Assembly: GCA_029721515.1 (NCBI GenBank)
Contig: CM056565.1
Location: forward strand, 9,364,742 to 9,428,741
Length of the DNA: 64,000 nt
Direction: 5' to 3'
DNA from: Synanceia verrucosa
Lineage: Eukaryota; Chordata; Actinopteri; Perciformes; Synanceiidae
The translations under genes were made by a program, and so were the position numbers. Below, in pieces: positions 1 to 13,539 of this stretch; positions within the stretch are counted from its first letter, which is position 1; each line of letters starts with the position of its first letter. Under the pieces are notes generated by a model, which ran no database searches, was not told where the DNA came from, and saw only the letters and a list, made by a program, of their open reading frames with translations.

Positions 1-270
1 GCATGACTCAAATCCTGGTAAATGCATGCAAATGTGCGACGAATTCTACCGTTTTGCACTGAACAGAGTTTTTAAAGTGTCTTTACTTTGCATGCATGTG
101 CACACTCTTGCGTATTTGTTTGTGTGTTTTCCTGTTTTACGTGTGCGTGCTCCCAGAGGGGAAACAGGCTGTATGGGGTGTTATCTGCTTCTGCAGAGGG
201 TGACAGCTAATCACCAACCCTGACAAACACAGGGGGAGAGGGGAGGGAAGGGAAGGGGGGGATGACAAAT

Positions 271-296
271 GAGAGAGAGAGAGAGAGAGAGAGAGA
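271..296. repeat. (GA)13 microsatellite
   Basis: An uninterrupted GA run of 26 bp follows a G/A-rich stretch from about 230. It is probably polymorphic. Confidence 0.97.
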
Positions 297-2765
297 TGGC
301 GGTGGGCAGAGGGATTGGCATTTGAATTCCACTGAGTATCCACAGAGGGCTTCGGATCCTGTCATCGCAACCTCTGTATGGGTCTGGACTATGGAGCTGG
401 ACAACCATACAGCCTCCCACCTGGCTCACTGACAACTAATAAACCTCCATCAGTGTAGGTACACACCAAGATGGGAGGCCGCTGAGAAAACATTGCGACA
501 ATCCTTGATGAGTTGAATAAATCTTTGTGTTTGCCGAGTCTGTCAACAGGCGGCTTTGATCTCCTACCCGCTGCTCGTAAATTCCCAGCCTCGGCGAGGA
601 TATCCGCCGAAGGGTTCGCTAGCTGTCTTTATTGCTTGGTATGGCACCTTTCAAGCGGTGCCTTGTCAGGTATAAAGACATCAGCGCTTACAGTATTCGC
701 TAACCGTCGCCATTAATCGTGCCCAGAGCCTATGCTAAATGTATTTGTCGACCGGTTTGCCTTGCAGATGGGCTGATGCATGCTGAGTTAGTGCGAGCTG
801 CCGGTGTCGCCTGTTGACACAGAGATCAGAGGGCTGTGAGAGATGGAGAGATGCTGTCGTGAGATGGCGGCAGGCAGGCTGCACAGGAAAAGAGGAGGAG
901 AGACGAGACAAGGCTCCACTCTGGTTTTCAAGGAACAATTTCAGGTCGATGCATTCCCCTCCGCTGTTGTCATCTGTAGGCACAGGAAGCTGCTGTATTA
1001 AACACAGGCAGCAAACTAGCACACCATAGAAATGCACAAAACAAATTGTCAGTATGGCATGTGCTCTATAAGATCCTTGAATATTTTGACATTTTAAAGG
1101 ATGTTAATGGCAGCTCAGTTTGGTTAGGGACAGTCGGACTGAACTGTCAGTCTTTTTCCTGGTGGTCTTGTGGCTTCTGGTGATATTCGGACTAACTGTG
1201 ATGGGTGTCACGCTGATGGGGAGTGGTTGCTCTCTCTATCTGACCCCGTCGCCAAGGCGGAGAGTGACAGATGCTGGGCGGAGAGAAAGCACGCAAAGAG
1301 ACAAGAGAGTGGGTGGCACATCCTTTTCAGATCCAGCCGGCGTGAAGCTGAAATCCTCCCAAAATACATGCAAAAGGCACTATCAGTGACGAAGTCAAAG
1401 GTCCACAGCTGCTGGAGAATTTAGGTGGTCATCTTTAAGCAAACTGCGTGAGTGCCGGCACTAGTCATAGCTTACAATAGAGTCATCATACAGTAGAGAA
1501 ATGATTGTATGTGGTATGATTAATGGATTTTTATCTCACTTACCGAGTGGAAATAGAGAACATTGTGTTTACGGCTTGTGGTGGTCTGGTGGTCGGTGAC
1601 CACATCTGTGTTTGGAGTGTGTGCACATCCACATCTGTGCATTGTGTTGTGTTGGGCACTAATGACAGTTGGCATTTGGCCACTATCAGTGGATCGTTAA
1701 TTAGTATTGAGAGGTTTGTGGGGTGGTGGTGGTGGTGGTGGGGTGGGCACAGATTCCCCTCTATCTCGCAAACAGATGTGTGTTTGATCTGCTCACCCAG
1801 TTTCGACACACACTAACACTTACGTACACACACAGTCCATCCATGCTGCAGCATCTCTGTGGCATATGGAAATGTCTGTATCTCAGCATAGTGCTATTGA
1901 CAGCGATACATAGAGCCACAGGGGAAAACATCAGCAAAAAACAACAATGTGGATCATAGTAAAGTCTGTTGTGAGTCTGCCAAAGAAAAAGACAGAAATG
2001 ACAATAACAAATCAACAGCCAAGAACTAAGCAGAGATACAGAAAGAACACCGCAGGTGTTTACTGATAGACTCACCTCAGCGTTCAGTATCATTCATTCA
2101 CACATCATATAAACTCACACAGGACATGAATGTTACACAGAGATCATTTTTTGGGAACAAGGTCGATTTGCAAGACCAATGATGTTGATGTCTATATTTA
2201 TGAAACATGGAAAACCAAGATGACAAACTTTATTGCTCCTTCCAACCTTGACAGAGGCAGTGTTGACTCCTTCTATCCTTCTGCTCTCACCTTTCACAAT
2301 AAAAGCCCTAAACACATAATAGTCACAGGAGAGTATTTCACATTTTGTTGTTGTTTAGTCATCTCATTAAATTGCTTTGGTTTTTATCATGTAATAATAA
2401 TTTATCTTCTAGATTTGTCATGTCAAATACCCATACTTGGTATACTGGTAATCTCTGAACACCTTAAGTCAGAGCAAAAAAAAAAAAAAAAAAAGACATT
2501 GCTGGTGGGAGAAGAGACGTGATGAAAATAATTTGTGTTTATCTTTTAAAGCCAACCTTTAACAAACCTCTACAAAGTCACAGACGCTGGAGTAAAACAT
2601 TATTATAGCTCTCACTAATGTCACAGCCTTTGTCTATTCAGTTAATTGTAGCGTAGTTGTCCTGATGGAATTGCTCCGTGACCTTTTAGTATTTTTATTT
2701 CTCCAGCCCTTATATTTGCTAAGTGATGGTATTCTCGCTGATTAGTGCACCCTCGTCCGCCCCAG

Positions 2766-2791
2766 ACACACACACACACACACACACACAC
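2766..2791. repeat. (AC)13 microsatellite
   Basis: An uninterrupted AC dinucleotide run of 26 bp. Confidence 0.97.
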
Positions 2792-4281
2792 TATTACAAA
2801 ACACAATGTATTCACTCCCAGAACCCCACTCCCATTGTTCTGCTTTATAACACTGGGAAAGGAGCATCAGTCAAGTATATTAGCTGGATCCTATTACTGT
2901 CACCAGATTGCCTCTCTGAGCCATCTTAAAGAGCCCCCAGACAAAACTTCCTGTCATGTTAATCCAAGCTTTAATAAATAGAGGGATGTGTAACCATATT
3001 CAAATAGGGGCTCCCGTATTTATGCTGACAAAGAGAGACGGGCTATCGCAAAATGACAGATGAAAGTGTTTTGCATGAAAAGGAGGAGGAGGGAAAAAAA
3101 AAAGTTTTTATCGGTGCTCACTCTCCCCCTTTCTGGGGAGAAATGTCAAATTATTGAAATGGCCTTTAAAAAAAAGCTTAAGCCTAATCTAAGTAAAACA
3201 CTGCAGGTATTAAGGCCTGTGGCCATTGTGAGTGAAATGAATGCTATTCAACTGTAGCTAGCAGCTCATTTGATCCCCCTTGTTCACCTATTGATATGAA
3301 AGTACATAATACACACCTTGTCTCTGAAGAGAGATTTATGTTCATCACACCTGTGAACATCAGAGCATGCTGTCATTGAGCGCCTTCGCTGATTCATGAA
3401 TACAGAATAAAGTCCGTTATTACATTTTGACTTTTCTAGTTGGTTATGCAGAGGCATTACTAGCGGTGGTAACGTTTAGTTAAAGCTCAGGCAGTGACAA
3501 AGGTGAAGCAGAAGCCCTTTGCTTTTCCGAGTGCTCTCATCACTAACAAAGAGAGCTGAAAGCGACCTCTTTCATTCAAGGCCGTCTCTTAGATTCACAC
3601 ATGGAGGCAAAAGTGTGTGTGTTTTACTGTGACACGCAGACACTTTCATTAATAAGCCAGTTGAATGCCAACATGTTTGCTCGTTTCTGCTGTAATGTTT
3701 CACGTATTGCTGAGGCTGCATGGCTTTCCCCATTGCCTCAGTACATGCAGCAGTTATTATTACAGTAACAGGCATCTCCTCAGAATTACTGGGTATGATG
3801 GAGCTACACTTTAGCTCAATTTAGCGCGTTGTGTTAATCTAATTTTTAATCTCTAAATTTACTGTCCCTGTATGCGAGTTACCTTTATATAAAATCTGTT
3901 TTTATGCGTTGGGCTTCTTCCCTGAAGTGGACATTGACTGGCTGTCATTGTGTTTAGGATGGTTTAGCATCCATTTAGAGTTCAGGAAACTGTCAAAGTA
4001 TGAAATGACCGTGAAAAAGGTGACTGGCTCTTTAGCTGCAGCCATCTCTGTTTACATTCACGCCGGTGGCTCGCGATAACGTTGCGCGTAAGATACAAGT
4101 CCGATCAACTTACCTTAAAATGTGGACAAATCCTCACAGTCTGGCCTTTCAAACGGTGTATTCCATGTCTTCATAGCCTTACCAGGCGTTATACAATCCA
4201 GCGGTATAGACTGCAATCATTACTGATTACATTCGCAGCCAGAGTTTTGACCCGAAAGTGATTTGTGACGTAACGACTAGC

Positions 4282-4297
4282 CATCCCTATAGGGATG
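4282..4297. repeat. 16-bp perfect palindrome
   Basis: CATCCCTATAGGGATG reads the same on both strands. It sits at the end of a roughly 300-bp segment (about 4010-4330) with several CpG-containing words, unlike the surrounding AT-rich DNA, so it may mark the edge of an old mobile-element fragment. No second terminus was found. Confidence 0.6.
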
Positions 4298-6070
4298 TCC
4301 TTTTCTTGAAGGGTTAACTTGCAGCACTTTATGGACTTGATGTTTTATTATTATTATTTTTTATATAATTATTTGGTGATTGACAAAAGGTTGAAATTAG
4401 AGGTTGCAGGCAGCACTTGGGACTAGTCTCAAATACAGCAGATTGTAAATGGACTGCATCTTTTGATCTGCCACAATAATGTAATGAATTTAAATGAAAA
4501 TACCTCAAGTTGAGGGCTTTTCTCAGCAATTTTTAGGTGAGGTTGATCATTACAATTATATTTTCTTTGCAATTGATGTAATAGTAATATTATTTTGGTG
4601 AGAATCACTGGTGTTAAATATAGTCAGATATACTTGACGTTCCATTTTCTTGTTGACGTCATACTTCTTTGTGAATTCAGGGAACATGGATTAAGCTGAG
4701 TTCATCAGTAGATAACACTGACTCTGAGTGGCGTTTTTCAAAGCTGTGTGGAACATAGCTTATGAGTTAGCCATTAACTAAACAAACATTTGAATCGACA
4801 CTGAAATAATAGATTTTTAATGGATCTGCTGCTTTATGCTTCAATATGATTGGAATATGATTCCAAAGGGGTTGTTGCAGAGGGTTTGCAGGACCTTTAG
4901 ATGCCAGTCAGCAGAAATTAAACCCTTTACTTTTTGAGCAGTGGAAACTGAGAGAGCATCACCAAAAACTAAAAGACAGAAAAAAGACATGTAAGAATAT
5001 TTCAAATATTAACATAAAATACTGCCAAGTAGACTGTAAAGGGCATGTGGGAATTATTAGAAATGAATTATGTTAATGTATAATAAAAAGGGCAGTATGT
5101 CTAATAAGAACGTTCCAGTGTAATCCTTTTCGTCCTCGCCACCTTCCTCACATGATCGACTCATTTTCTCATTTAAACAAACCTCCTCCCAGACGTCCCT
5201 CTCACCCTCCTCGGCGTCATGTTTTCACACAGTCTCGCCAAACATTTCATCCTATCCTCTGACCCTTTTCTGTCCTCCAGTCAATGCTGCTTGCAGCTAT
5301 ATTTACATTAGCAAGGAGGAGGGAAGAAGGGGCAGATGATGTAAAATTTGTTTCATATGAGAGTGTGTGTGTGTGTGTGTACTAAAAGAGAAATCTGATT
5401 GGCTCACCAGGAGGAGGACATCATTTTAAATAAGTCCTCAATGTTAAACTGTTTGCTCTAGGGCTTAGGGATTGCTCACCTCTCCAAATACTATTTTAGC
5501 TTGAAAGCACAATATTTCCCAGGCAGAGCTCTCGCATGGGAGAGTGAGGGAGGGCCCTGGTGCAGCAGTTTTCATGGAGGTGGCTCGCAGGCATACTCCA
5601 TTCTGACAGAATGAGGAGGCACTCTGCGAGAGTGTGGTGGAGAGGAAAGGGGCCCTATTAATAAAATGACTCCATAATGGGTAGTTCCCTGCAGCTTGGC
5701 AAAGGCAGACAGGCGGATTGATGGACGAGGCCGAGTCCTACTTCCTCAAGCATACTGAGCTCAACTGTGTGAGGCCATGCCTGTGTGACGCCCAACGCGA
5801 AAGGCCAGACCCCACAACGTACTGGAGTCCCATTCATATAGGAAGGAAGAACCATGTAAATGTTTTCCTGTTCTGTGTTTAAAAAAAAAGCTAAAAGTGA
5901 CAGTTTTAAACTAGCAGTGGCCATATCTAAGCCTACTTTCAAATCCTTCAGTCTTGAGATGGTGGTTGTGCAATGTTAAAACTTCGAGCTTGCTTTTATT
6001 TCAAATTATGCAATGTGCTTTGTAACACAGATGGCTGATTTGGAGGATGGAAGCAGGCAGAACTGACCTG

Positions 6071-6564
6071 AACTCTTTGAGTGCCAGCTGTTTTTTAAAA
6101 TCAAAGTGCCTTGTGCCAGCGTTTTTTGCCCATTTTCAGTCATATTTCTAGACCCACAGAATATTTTGTACCATGTCTCTGAAAACACTGAATAGCTCAA
6201 ATGAAAGAAGAGATGCACTATTTCATCATGAACAAAAAACAGTTTGTTTTTACTTTGTTCCGTTCTTGTTTTATCTGGAGGAGAGTAGAGGTCACTTTGA
6301 CCAAAATCGCCATTTTTTGTCCAGAATTTGTTTTGCTCTCTAATTGCGATTGTCTCCACTTCCTGCTTTGATCTCTGTGATGTATATTAAGTCTTTATGT
6401 CCCGACTACAAATCACAGAAGCACCGAAATTACTCACGGGCTGCAGGAGACCGTGCAGCGACCCGCTGCAAAAAAAACCCACTTTGATGATGCAACTCTT
6501 CAATGGCACTCAAGCGTTGTATTTTAATTGACAGCGAAAGTCGTCAATGGCACTCAGAGAGTTA
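6071..6564. mobile_element. Non-autonomous DNA transposon with terminal inverted repeats
   Basis: The left end AACTCTTTGAGTGCCA (6071-6086) is matched in inverted orientation by TGGCACTCAGAGAGTTA (6548-6564), with one mismatch over 16 bases. A related subterminal copy, CAATGGCACTCAAGCG, lies just inside the right end near 6501. The element is about 494 bp and has no transposase frame, so it is a MITE-like derivative. The flanks (TGAA left, GTTAT right) could be decayed TTAA target sites as in piggyBac- or Kolobok-type elements, but this is uncertain. Confidence 0.7.
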
Positions 6565-7961
6565 TTTGTAGAAAGGTAAATCAGACTCCCAGAGTGATGG
6601 TTTTACATTTGTATAACGTGTAATTGGCATTACTTAACAGCACAGCAGACATAATATAGTATATGCCAGAAATGTGGGTTGTTTGTAATACGAGGATGTA
6701 TAAATGTGGCTTTTTGTTTTGAGGCTGGCTTGGCAGGGCTGGAGATGTACTAATGAAATACTGCTTTGCCACAACAGTGTTACGGTCTACCCTAACAATA
6801 TCGCCGCCTCCCGAAGGCATCACTCCATCATCCTTTCATTACATTTCTTTGTAACAGTACATTGATTAGAGTGGCCTCAGCATGACTGCCTTTTTAATTG
6901 TGTATTTGCCGATCTGAAAAACAGCACAGAGCGCCTTGGTAGGGTCTGTACTAACCGTTTCAACAATGCTCTGAGGCATTCTCTGACACACAAAGTTCAT
7001 CGTTGGAATATACATCAGTTTGCATCACCATAGCGACCTCCTTGGATGCTGAGCGGGGTACCTCATAAATATGTAATCCTGACAGATTTGAGGAATTGTC
7101 TTCCTCAAGTGTTCCTCTCAAGCCATTTTGTTAATGTCAACATGAAGGAAAGTTACTGGAATAAGTGTTGACATTCAGCCCATGGTGTATATCATTAATA
7201 ATTACATACACAAGAATTTCTGTCAGATGACTGCTGAAAAACACTCAAATTGCGCCTTTCTGTCGCTTTCATTTTTCTGTAATTAGGTATAAAAAATACA
7301 TGAATTGCAGGCATGAAGGCTCGAAGCTTATTCCTTTTGTGTTGCCATGGAGTGGGTGATGTACAGTATACTGGACCATATGGCAGTTAAGATGTTCAGT
7401 CATTCCTCAAATATGTGATTGTCCATTAGTGATTAAAATGGCTGGGGTGTCCTTATGGCTCCAATGTTTCCTTTTCCTATACTATCAACTGTCCAAATAA
7501 TATGATAAAGAAATGTTACATAAGGGATAATGCCCAACGAGGTGACCGTTATCAGGAATTATTGGATGACATGTAGAGGATGGTTGCCTCCACCAAGTCC
7601 ATTAATTCCTGATTAGACCTCAAAGGGCATTATCCTGCTCCTACCATAGCCGCTTGTTAAAGAAAAAGAACTTGAGCATAACACGTGTAGAAAGCTAAGA
7701 CAGTCAATAATTTTATGTACGATTGAAAAATAAATGTAATTTGACGCAGTGGTGTGCCTAGACTTTTTGAAGGGCAGGGGCAAAAAGGAAAAAAAGGGCA
7801 CCTTAAATGCTCTCTTGCCACTGAAGTTCAGCGTGTTTTCAAGGGCACTTTAGCATGTGTTTTTGCCACCCAAGAGGGCATTTCATCAAGTTGTAGCCTG
7901 CCAGGAGGGCTTTTTTTTGGGGTGGGGGGCACCTCCTCAACCTATATCACTGGGCTTTTTC

Positions 7962-7999
7962 TGTGTGTGTGTGTGTGTGTGTGCGCGCGCTTGTGTGTA

Positions 8000-8030
<31 letters not shown>
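7962..8030. repeat. Compound TG/CG microsatellite
   Basis: TG repeats are interrupted by a short CG-rich segment (GCGCGCGC) and a TATGCG interruption. Alternating purine-pyrimidine sequence of this kind can adopt Z-DNA. Confidence 0.95.
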
Positions 8031-8031
<1 letters not shown>

Positions 8032-8544
8032 AGAGATGTTTTAAATTTGCACTCTGGTTGTCCATTTTTATCGCTTCTGCTGAGGCTTGCCACTCATCCA
8101 TTATTCCTTTTGGGAAAGATAGAGGTTGTGTTCCAGATTAAACATAGCTGGCTTGGCCTCTGCAGAAAAACTGCTCGTCCATCCAGGCCTGTGCTTAAGA
8201 ACACTGTCCCTTTTGCCCCCTTGTGTAATTGCAAGAGCTTATGGGGAGCTAAAATGTTGCCCTCTGCTCCTCGTTACACCGCCACTTGTAAGAGCGCTCG
8301 AGCGTGGATGCAGCACATTGTGGCTCAACGTTCTCAGACAATGATATAGATTTCTTCCACAAAAGAACAATTGAAAGGGTTGTCACAAATTTGTCCATTG
8401 TCACTGGGCCGCTATCATTTCTCTGTTAATTGCCATCATTGTAATGGAATATTAGATGCTCCGCGCTGCAAGAGGGAGTGTTGATGAAGGGGCAGTGCCA
8501 GCTGAGTTTTCTCCTTGACTGTCCGTGACCCAGATCTCTCATCA

Positions 8545-8615
8545 TGGTGATGATGATGATAATAATGTAATACTTCATTGATCCCTGTAGGGATTTTTGT
8601 ACCCCTTTTTACCCC
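8545..8615. repeat. Probable dispersed fish repeat fragment
   Basis: A GATGATGATGATGATAATAATG run leads into TACTTCATTGATCCCTGTAG, resembling the TACTTTATTGATCCC motif seen in dispersed repeats of many fish genomes. It is short, and the element it belongs to is not determined. Confidence 0.35.
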
Positions 8616-10964
8616 TCCACAGTGAGGCTGTGGTGCAGCTTCAACTACTGCCCTTAAGAAGGCAGGGGCTCAGAGACACTTCAGGAAAACGGATGCTTGC
8701 CAGCAAGGGGGCTTAAAAATGGCTCCTCCAGTTAAACAGCAGTCTCTCTCGACTCAATATGTGATTTCAGGGAGTATTTCAGGGCAGGAGTGCTTCAAAG
8801 TGGTTCTGTGTTCATTGTGACTCTTGAGGTTTGGGTTGTGCCAGAAGATCACCTCATTTGCCAGATGCCTCAAGCTATATTGAAGTGATTTTATCATTAT
8901 TATTCATGACCAAATAACTTCAATGTTTTCAATGAATCTGTTTGAGTATTTTTGCAAATATCTGTAAATGTTTTTGGGAATCCTATGGAGAGCCTATTGC
9001 ACGTCCATCCATCTACATATTTGGTACCGGCTGCTGGCTAAGTCCCACACAATTTACATCCCTGTGGTCATTACTTTTATACAATATCATGTTGAAGTCT
9101 ATGTTAGTGTCAGTGAAAATGACCATATCTGTGCCTTGATTTTTTAGTTGTGAGGTTCTGTGTGCACTCGGATGTCAGTTTGTATTGGCATGTACGATGC
9201 AACACCTTTTGCCAAACCAACAGTTAATCTCTAAAAATTATTAGGGATTAACTTAAATAGACGTAATAAAATATATATAATTAAAATTACAAAACAAAAG
9301 GCATTCAGTTAAAATTGCAATGCTCCTGCACCATTTAGTCACTTTTTAACTTTTTTTTTCTATTGGTACTCATTTTGCAAAGATGTATTGTGCATGACAG
9401 TAATTCTGTATCACAGTCATATAGGTGGAATTCAAAAAGCAAACTGTCCTTTTTCTGCTTGAGATATTTATACCAGCAATTGTTGAATTGGCCACATATT
9501 GACAGAAGTTGTATGCTTTTCAAAAGGATCTGCACCTGTTGAAGCCATGCAAATAGCACAGACTGTGCCTTGGTGTTGGCAGCGTGAACACAAATCCCAG
9601 TAATCCTCAACAACCAAGACTGACTCTTAAATTACCTGATAACTACAAACAGACATGGTGCAAGTCTTTCCACCTGGGTAAAGTTCACAGCAGGTATAAT
9701 GGATAGCGAGGCGAGAAAGCAACGTCTGTGCACCCAATACGACCAGAACAAAGCCCCACCGGGCCGCTGGCCTGAGAACAGAGCCCAGAGCCTCAACAAC
9801 CAGTCCCAGGTCACTCTATCTGTGGCTCAGGTCTGCGTTCCTGTGGCATCAGATATGATCTATATCAGTGTCACCCCCAAATTGCAGGAAAGCTCCTGCA
9901 CTAGCCTTCAGCCGTGAGCCGAATGTAAATGTGCATTTGACACCTTTCTAAATCGCTGTCATAATTCATTTCCAGAGCTCTTAAATCTCTCCCTGTCACC
10001 TGGCACCTCCGCTGTTTTCCTGTCCAAAAGCAGAGCACATTAGCCTTTATTGATGCCTTTGTCCTTTGATACATAATTCATCATTCAGCAACCCTTTTTC
10101 TGAATGATCGCGGAGGTTGTTCAAACATATGGATTGATACAGACAATAGAGGTTGCACCTGGTATGGAGTTAGGTCTCATGCTATATGACAGGAACAGGA
10201 ATAGTGATTACTCCTCCAGCAAGTTGACTGACCACAGGCAACTTTTATTCAATTTATCATAGATGCCTGTAAAGCTTTCATGTTGTCCAGCTGTGATCAA
10301 ATTCCTCCTAAATCAGGTAAGTTCATCTGATACCACTGAGCTTTATTGCTTTCAGATTTATTCATCATGTACACCATGAACAACCTCACTGTACAATATA
10401 CTTCATTGGGATGTGTCAGTCTGCCCATTATACGAACTGTTTCTAATCTGCTAACGTCTAGCATTAGAACACATTAATAGCTTTAAAGCCAAGTTGAAGT
10501 TAACTGGATTCCATGGAAACAGTCTTCAGCAATAGTATGTCTGAAACTCAAACTCTTCTGCTCACTTACCAACTCACCAACTTCCAGTGTTCACTGCCTG
10601 CCAGTACTGAACAGATTAAATTGGTACTGCCACTGCCACTGTTACTGCTGTTCTCACTGTTACTACTACTACTACTTTTACTGGTACTGTCATCACTCTG
10701 ACATGTGAGGACAGCACTGTTCTGGCCGTCATCATGACACATTTAAACACGGAAAAGTATTTTAGTAGTCTTGTTTCATTTAAAGGCTGTTTTCAGCAAA
10801 GAAAATGTGTATGAAATGTTTTTTTCTGTCTTGTTTCAGATAGAAATATGTTGTTTTTGTTCTCAGCTTGCAGAAAAATAAGATTAGCTCCCATCCTTAC
10901 TGTACAACTAAACGGCATTCTCAGGTACATTTAGAGGGAAAAGTAATTTTTTTCCAGATTACGG

Positions 10965-11095
10965 TCACAGTTTTAAAACATTTTAAACAAAAATACAACA
11001 ATGCTATTTTGTTAGGTTTAGGCAACACAACTACTGGTTTAGGATTAGTGAAAAAACACAATGGTTTGGCCTAAAATGACTGTAGGTGAAGGTTG
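10965..11095 (-). repeat. Dispersed repeat fragment, possible relative of the 34080 and 38085 copies
   Basis: The segment contains GTTAGGTTTAGGCAACACAA and GGTTTAGGATTAGTG. On the other strand these match the TTGCCTAAACCTAACCAAG block at about 34300. It is judged a short, diverged, opposite-orientation relative of that repeat. Confidence 0.4.
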
Positions 11096-12844
11096 AACTT
11101 TAGCAAAGGTTTGTTTGACCGTCCTGCTCACCTGTAGTAGATAGGACACACTCGTTCTGACACCACATAACTACACAGCCTACTGTGTGCATCTCTTGTA
11201 TTGCGGCATGTTAAAGACAGACTTAATCTGCAGCAGAGTCTGTTATTTCCCTAATGTAATTGAGAATGCACCTCCGTTTTATGCCCAAAAAAATAGGAAA
11301 CAGGGCTGAGTATTAAAAAAATAAAAGCGTTGTTACACAGCGTTCATCTTTGGCTAATATCTCACAATCAGATTTTACAGAACAGGATCCAAACCCAAAA
11401 AAGGACTCCAGTATTGAATCAGCACCTTCTAAGTTGTGAATAAAAGCGAAATAGCCGGATAGCAGGATAACAATTACCCAGTATACCTGACATACCTAAT
11501 GTACTCCTGTCAGCCTCTTAAGAGAGGAGGCTCTTTGGTTCAGACGTGTTTGCTGCAGCCAGGTTTAGTTAAAGAGCTACCCGGCCTTCTTGCCCCCCGA
11601 CTGTCTTCAAGCACCCCTCTCTTTTTTAAGTGGTTATGGACTGTTCCAGTGCATATACCACAGTGAAATGGACTTTTGCTCTTTTCTTCATTGTCACAAA
11701 AGGCCAGGCACTTCGCTGGAGTTCCCATTCCCCTTTTACATAGTGATAAGACAGCCATTATCCTTTGAACCTTTCTTTTCACCTAGCCAGGAGAAAAGGA
11801 AGAGTGAAAGAGAAGGAGGAGGAGGACAGAGAAAGATTTCTTCCCCGAGGTGAGCCTGGCCTCACCTCTGTGTGGCGGGCTTTTTTTTGTGAGCAGTGAA
11901 GAGGTCCTTAACCTTCTATCAGATGGAGGCACACAGTTGTGTTCTGCTTGAATAACTACATTGAAAAGCCCTGAAGCACGGGAGATGGTTCTATAGACTC
12001 TGCAAGTGGCAGAGAGAGACTGACACAGAGAGAGAGAGGGAGAGAGAGAAGAGGGGGTAGACTGTATTGTATGACCTGCTGGAGTGTGACTCTCACATGA
12101 TGTGCACATTCTTTGTTAAAGTGCCCATCAGTGCTTCACTGTGAATCTGTGTTCTTTGTTGTATTGGTCTCGCTGACAGGATGGCCCTCCTTCTAATAAT
12201 GTCACAGCAACACTCTTCGCACATTCATATAATGCACTTCCTTTAATAGACCTCACTTCATTTTACAAAGTAGCAGCCTCTTCGCTCTCAGGCAGCAAAT
12301 GGCCTTACAGTAGCAATACTATCAATATCAGAGTGCAGATATTTGAATGTCACGCTGTATGAAGGCCTCGTGGCTGTTGACTGCCGACGATACCGCGGGT
12401 TGTTTTTGCCAGTTGGGTGTCATGCACTCACTTTTTTGCCTTGATAGCAAACAGCAATTTATTGACTATCTACTTAACAAAATTACACTCATCACATAGT
12501 AGTGCAGAAGTCATAAATAGCGTTACGTTGTGTCCATTATTTATGGGTATCATTTTGTATTTTGACAAGTTTCATCTCACCACTGAATACCAGAGTAGAC
12601 CGTCAACATTGTTACTAATCAATTTGCATCATGTTGTTGTTCAAGAAAGAGGCTCCATGTCATGAATTTAAAGATGACCTGTGATGCTCAATTTCAGGTG
12701 CATCCTTGTGTTTTGGGTTTCTACTTGAACATGTTGACGTGCTTTGATGTTCAAAAAACACTTTATTTTTCTCCTAACGGCAGCCCTTCAGCCTCTCTTT
12801 TCACCTTTAACTGAACCAAACTCTTCAGGCTCTGCTTTAAACTA

Positions 12845-12852
12845 GTCACTAT
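12845..12852. repeat. Target site duplication, left copy
   Basis: GTCACTAT immediately precedes the hAT-type MITE and is identical to the 8 bp after its right end. Confidence 0.85.
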
Positions 12853-13531
12853 TAGGGCTGTGCGATATGGACAAAATTCTATATCCCGGTATAGCCATGT
12901 TTATATCCCGATAATGATATATATCCTGATAGTATTTTTTCTGATGTGTTTTTACTTTCCATTGCGCTCTCCTCTGTCTCCTCTGCAGCATAATCCCTTA
13001 TATGCTTTTATTCTGAAGGCTTACTTTGAGAGCAACTGGAAGTCCGGCTATGTTTGTGCTGTATTTTATTATAATTTTTGCTGGTTTGGCTGGTAATAAA
13101 GATGTGTTTTAAGTGATAATAAATCATTCACACGCAACACAACGTCCTCCACGCTGCTTTACCTCTGTTTACTTCCGAGCTACAACTGCCACAAACCTGT
13201 CCTTACGGGTGACGTAAACATGCTACCACAAAGCAGTAGCGTTGCTGTGGTTACAGTAGCTGTCATATTATTATGTCTCCGTTACATACAACACACATTT
13301 TGAACTCGCATGATACCTTTGGATTATCCAGCGGTCATTCCGACGTTGAGTTGTGCTTTATACGGCGTATCTAAACCATAACTGCAGTAACGTTAAAGTT
13401 AATGTAGCAACAGAGCTAACCAAGTAGCTACGTGTTAAAAATACGATATATAATCAACAGAGGCTTATGTTGTACGGTAGACATTTTTATACCACACTAC
13501 GGTATATATATCGTAATATCGTACAGCTCTA
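12853..13531. mobile_element. hAT-type MITE, 679 bp, with intact 8-bp target site duplication
   Basis: The left terminus TAGGGCTGTGCGATAT and the reverse complement of the right terminus, TAGAGCTGTACGATAT, agree at 14 of 16 bases. Both ends are directly flanked by GTCACTAT (12845-12852 and 13532-13539). An 8-bp duplication and TAGGGCTG-like termini are features of the hAT superfamily. No transposase frame is present, so it would have needed an enzyme in trans. The interior is rich in ATATATCC/CGATAT words near the ends, with a more GC-rich middle. The perfect duplication suggests a fairly recent insertion relative to neighbouring decayed repeats. Confidence 0.88.
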
Positions 13532-13539
13532 GTCACTAT
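13532..13539. repeat. Target site duplication, right copy
   Basis: GTCACTAT immediately follows the hAT-type MITE and is identical to the left copy at 12845-12852. Confidence 0.85.
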
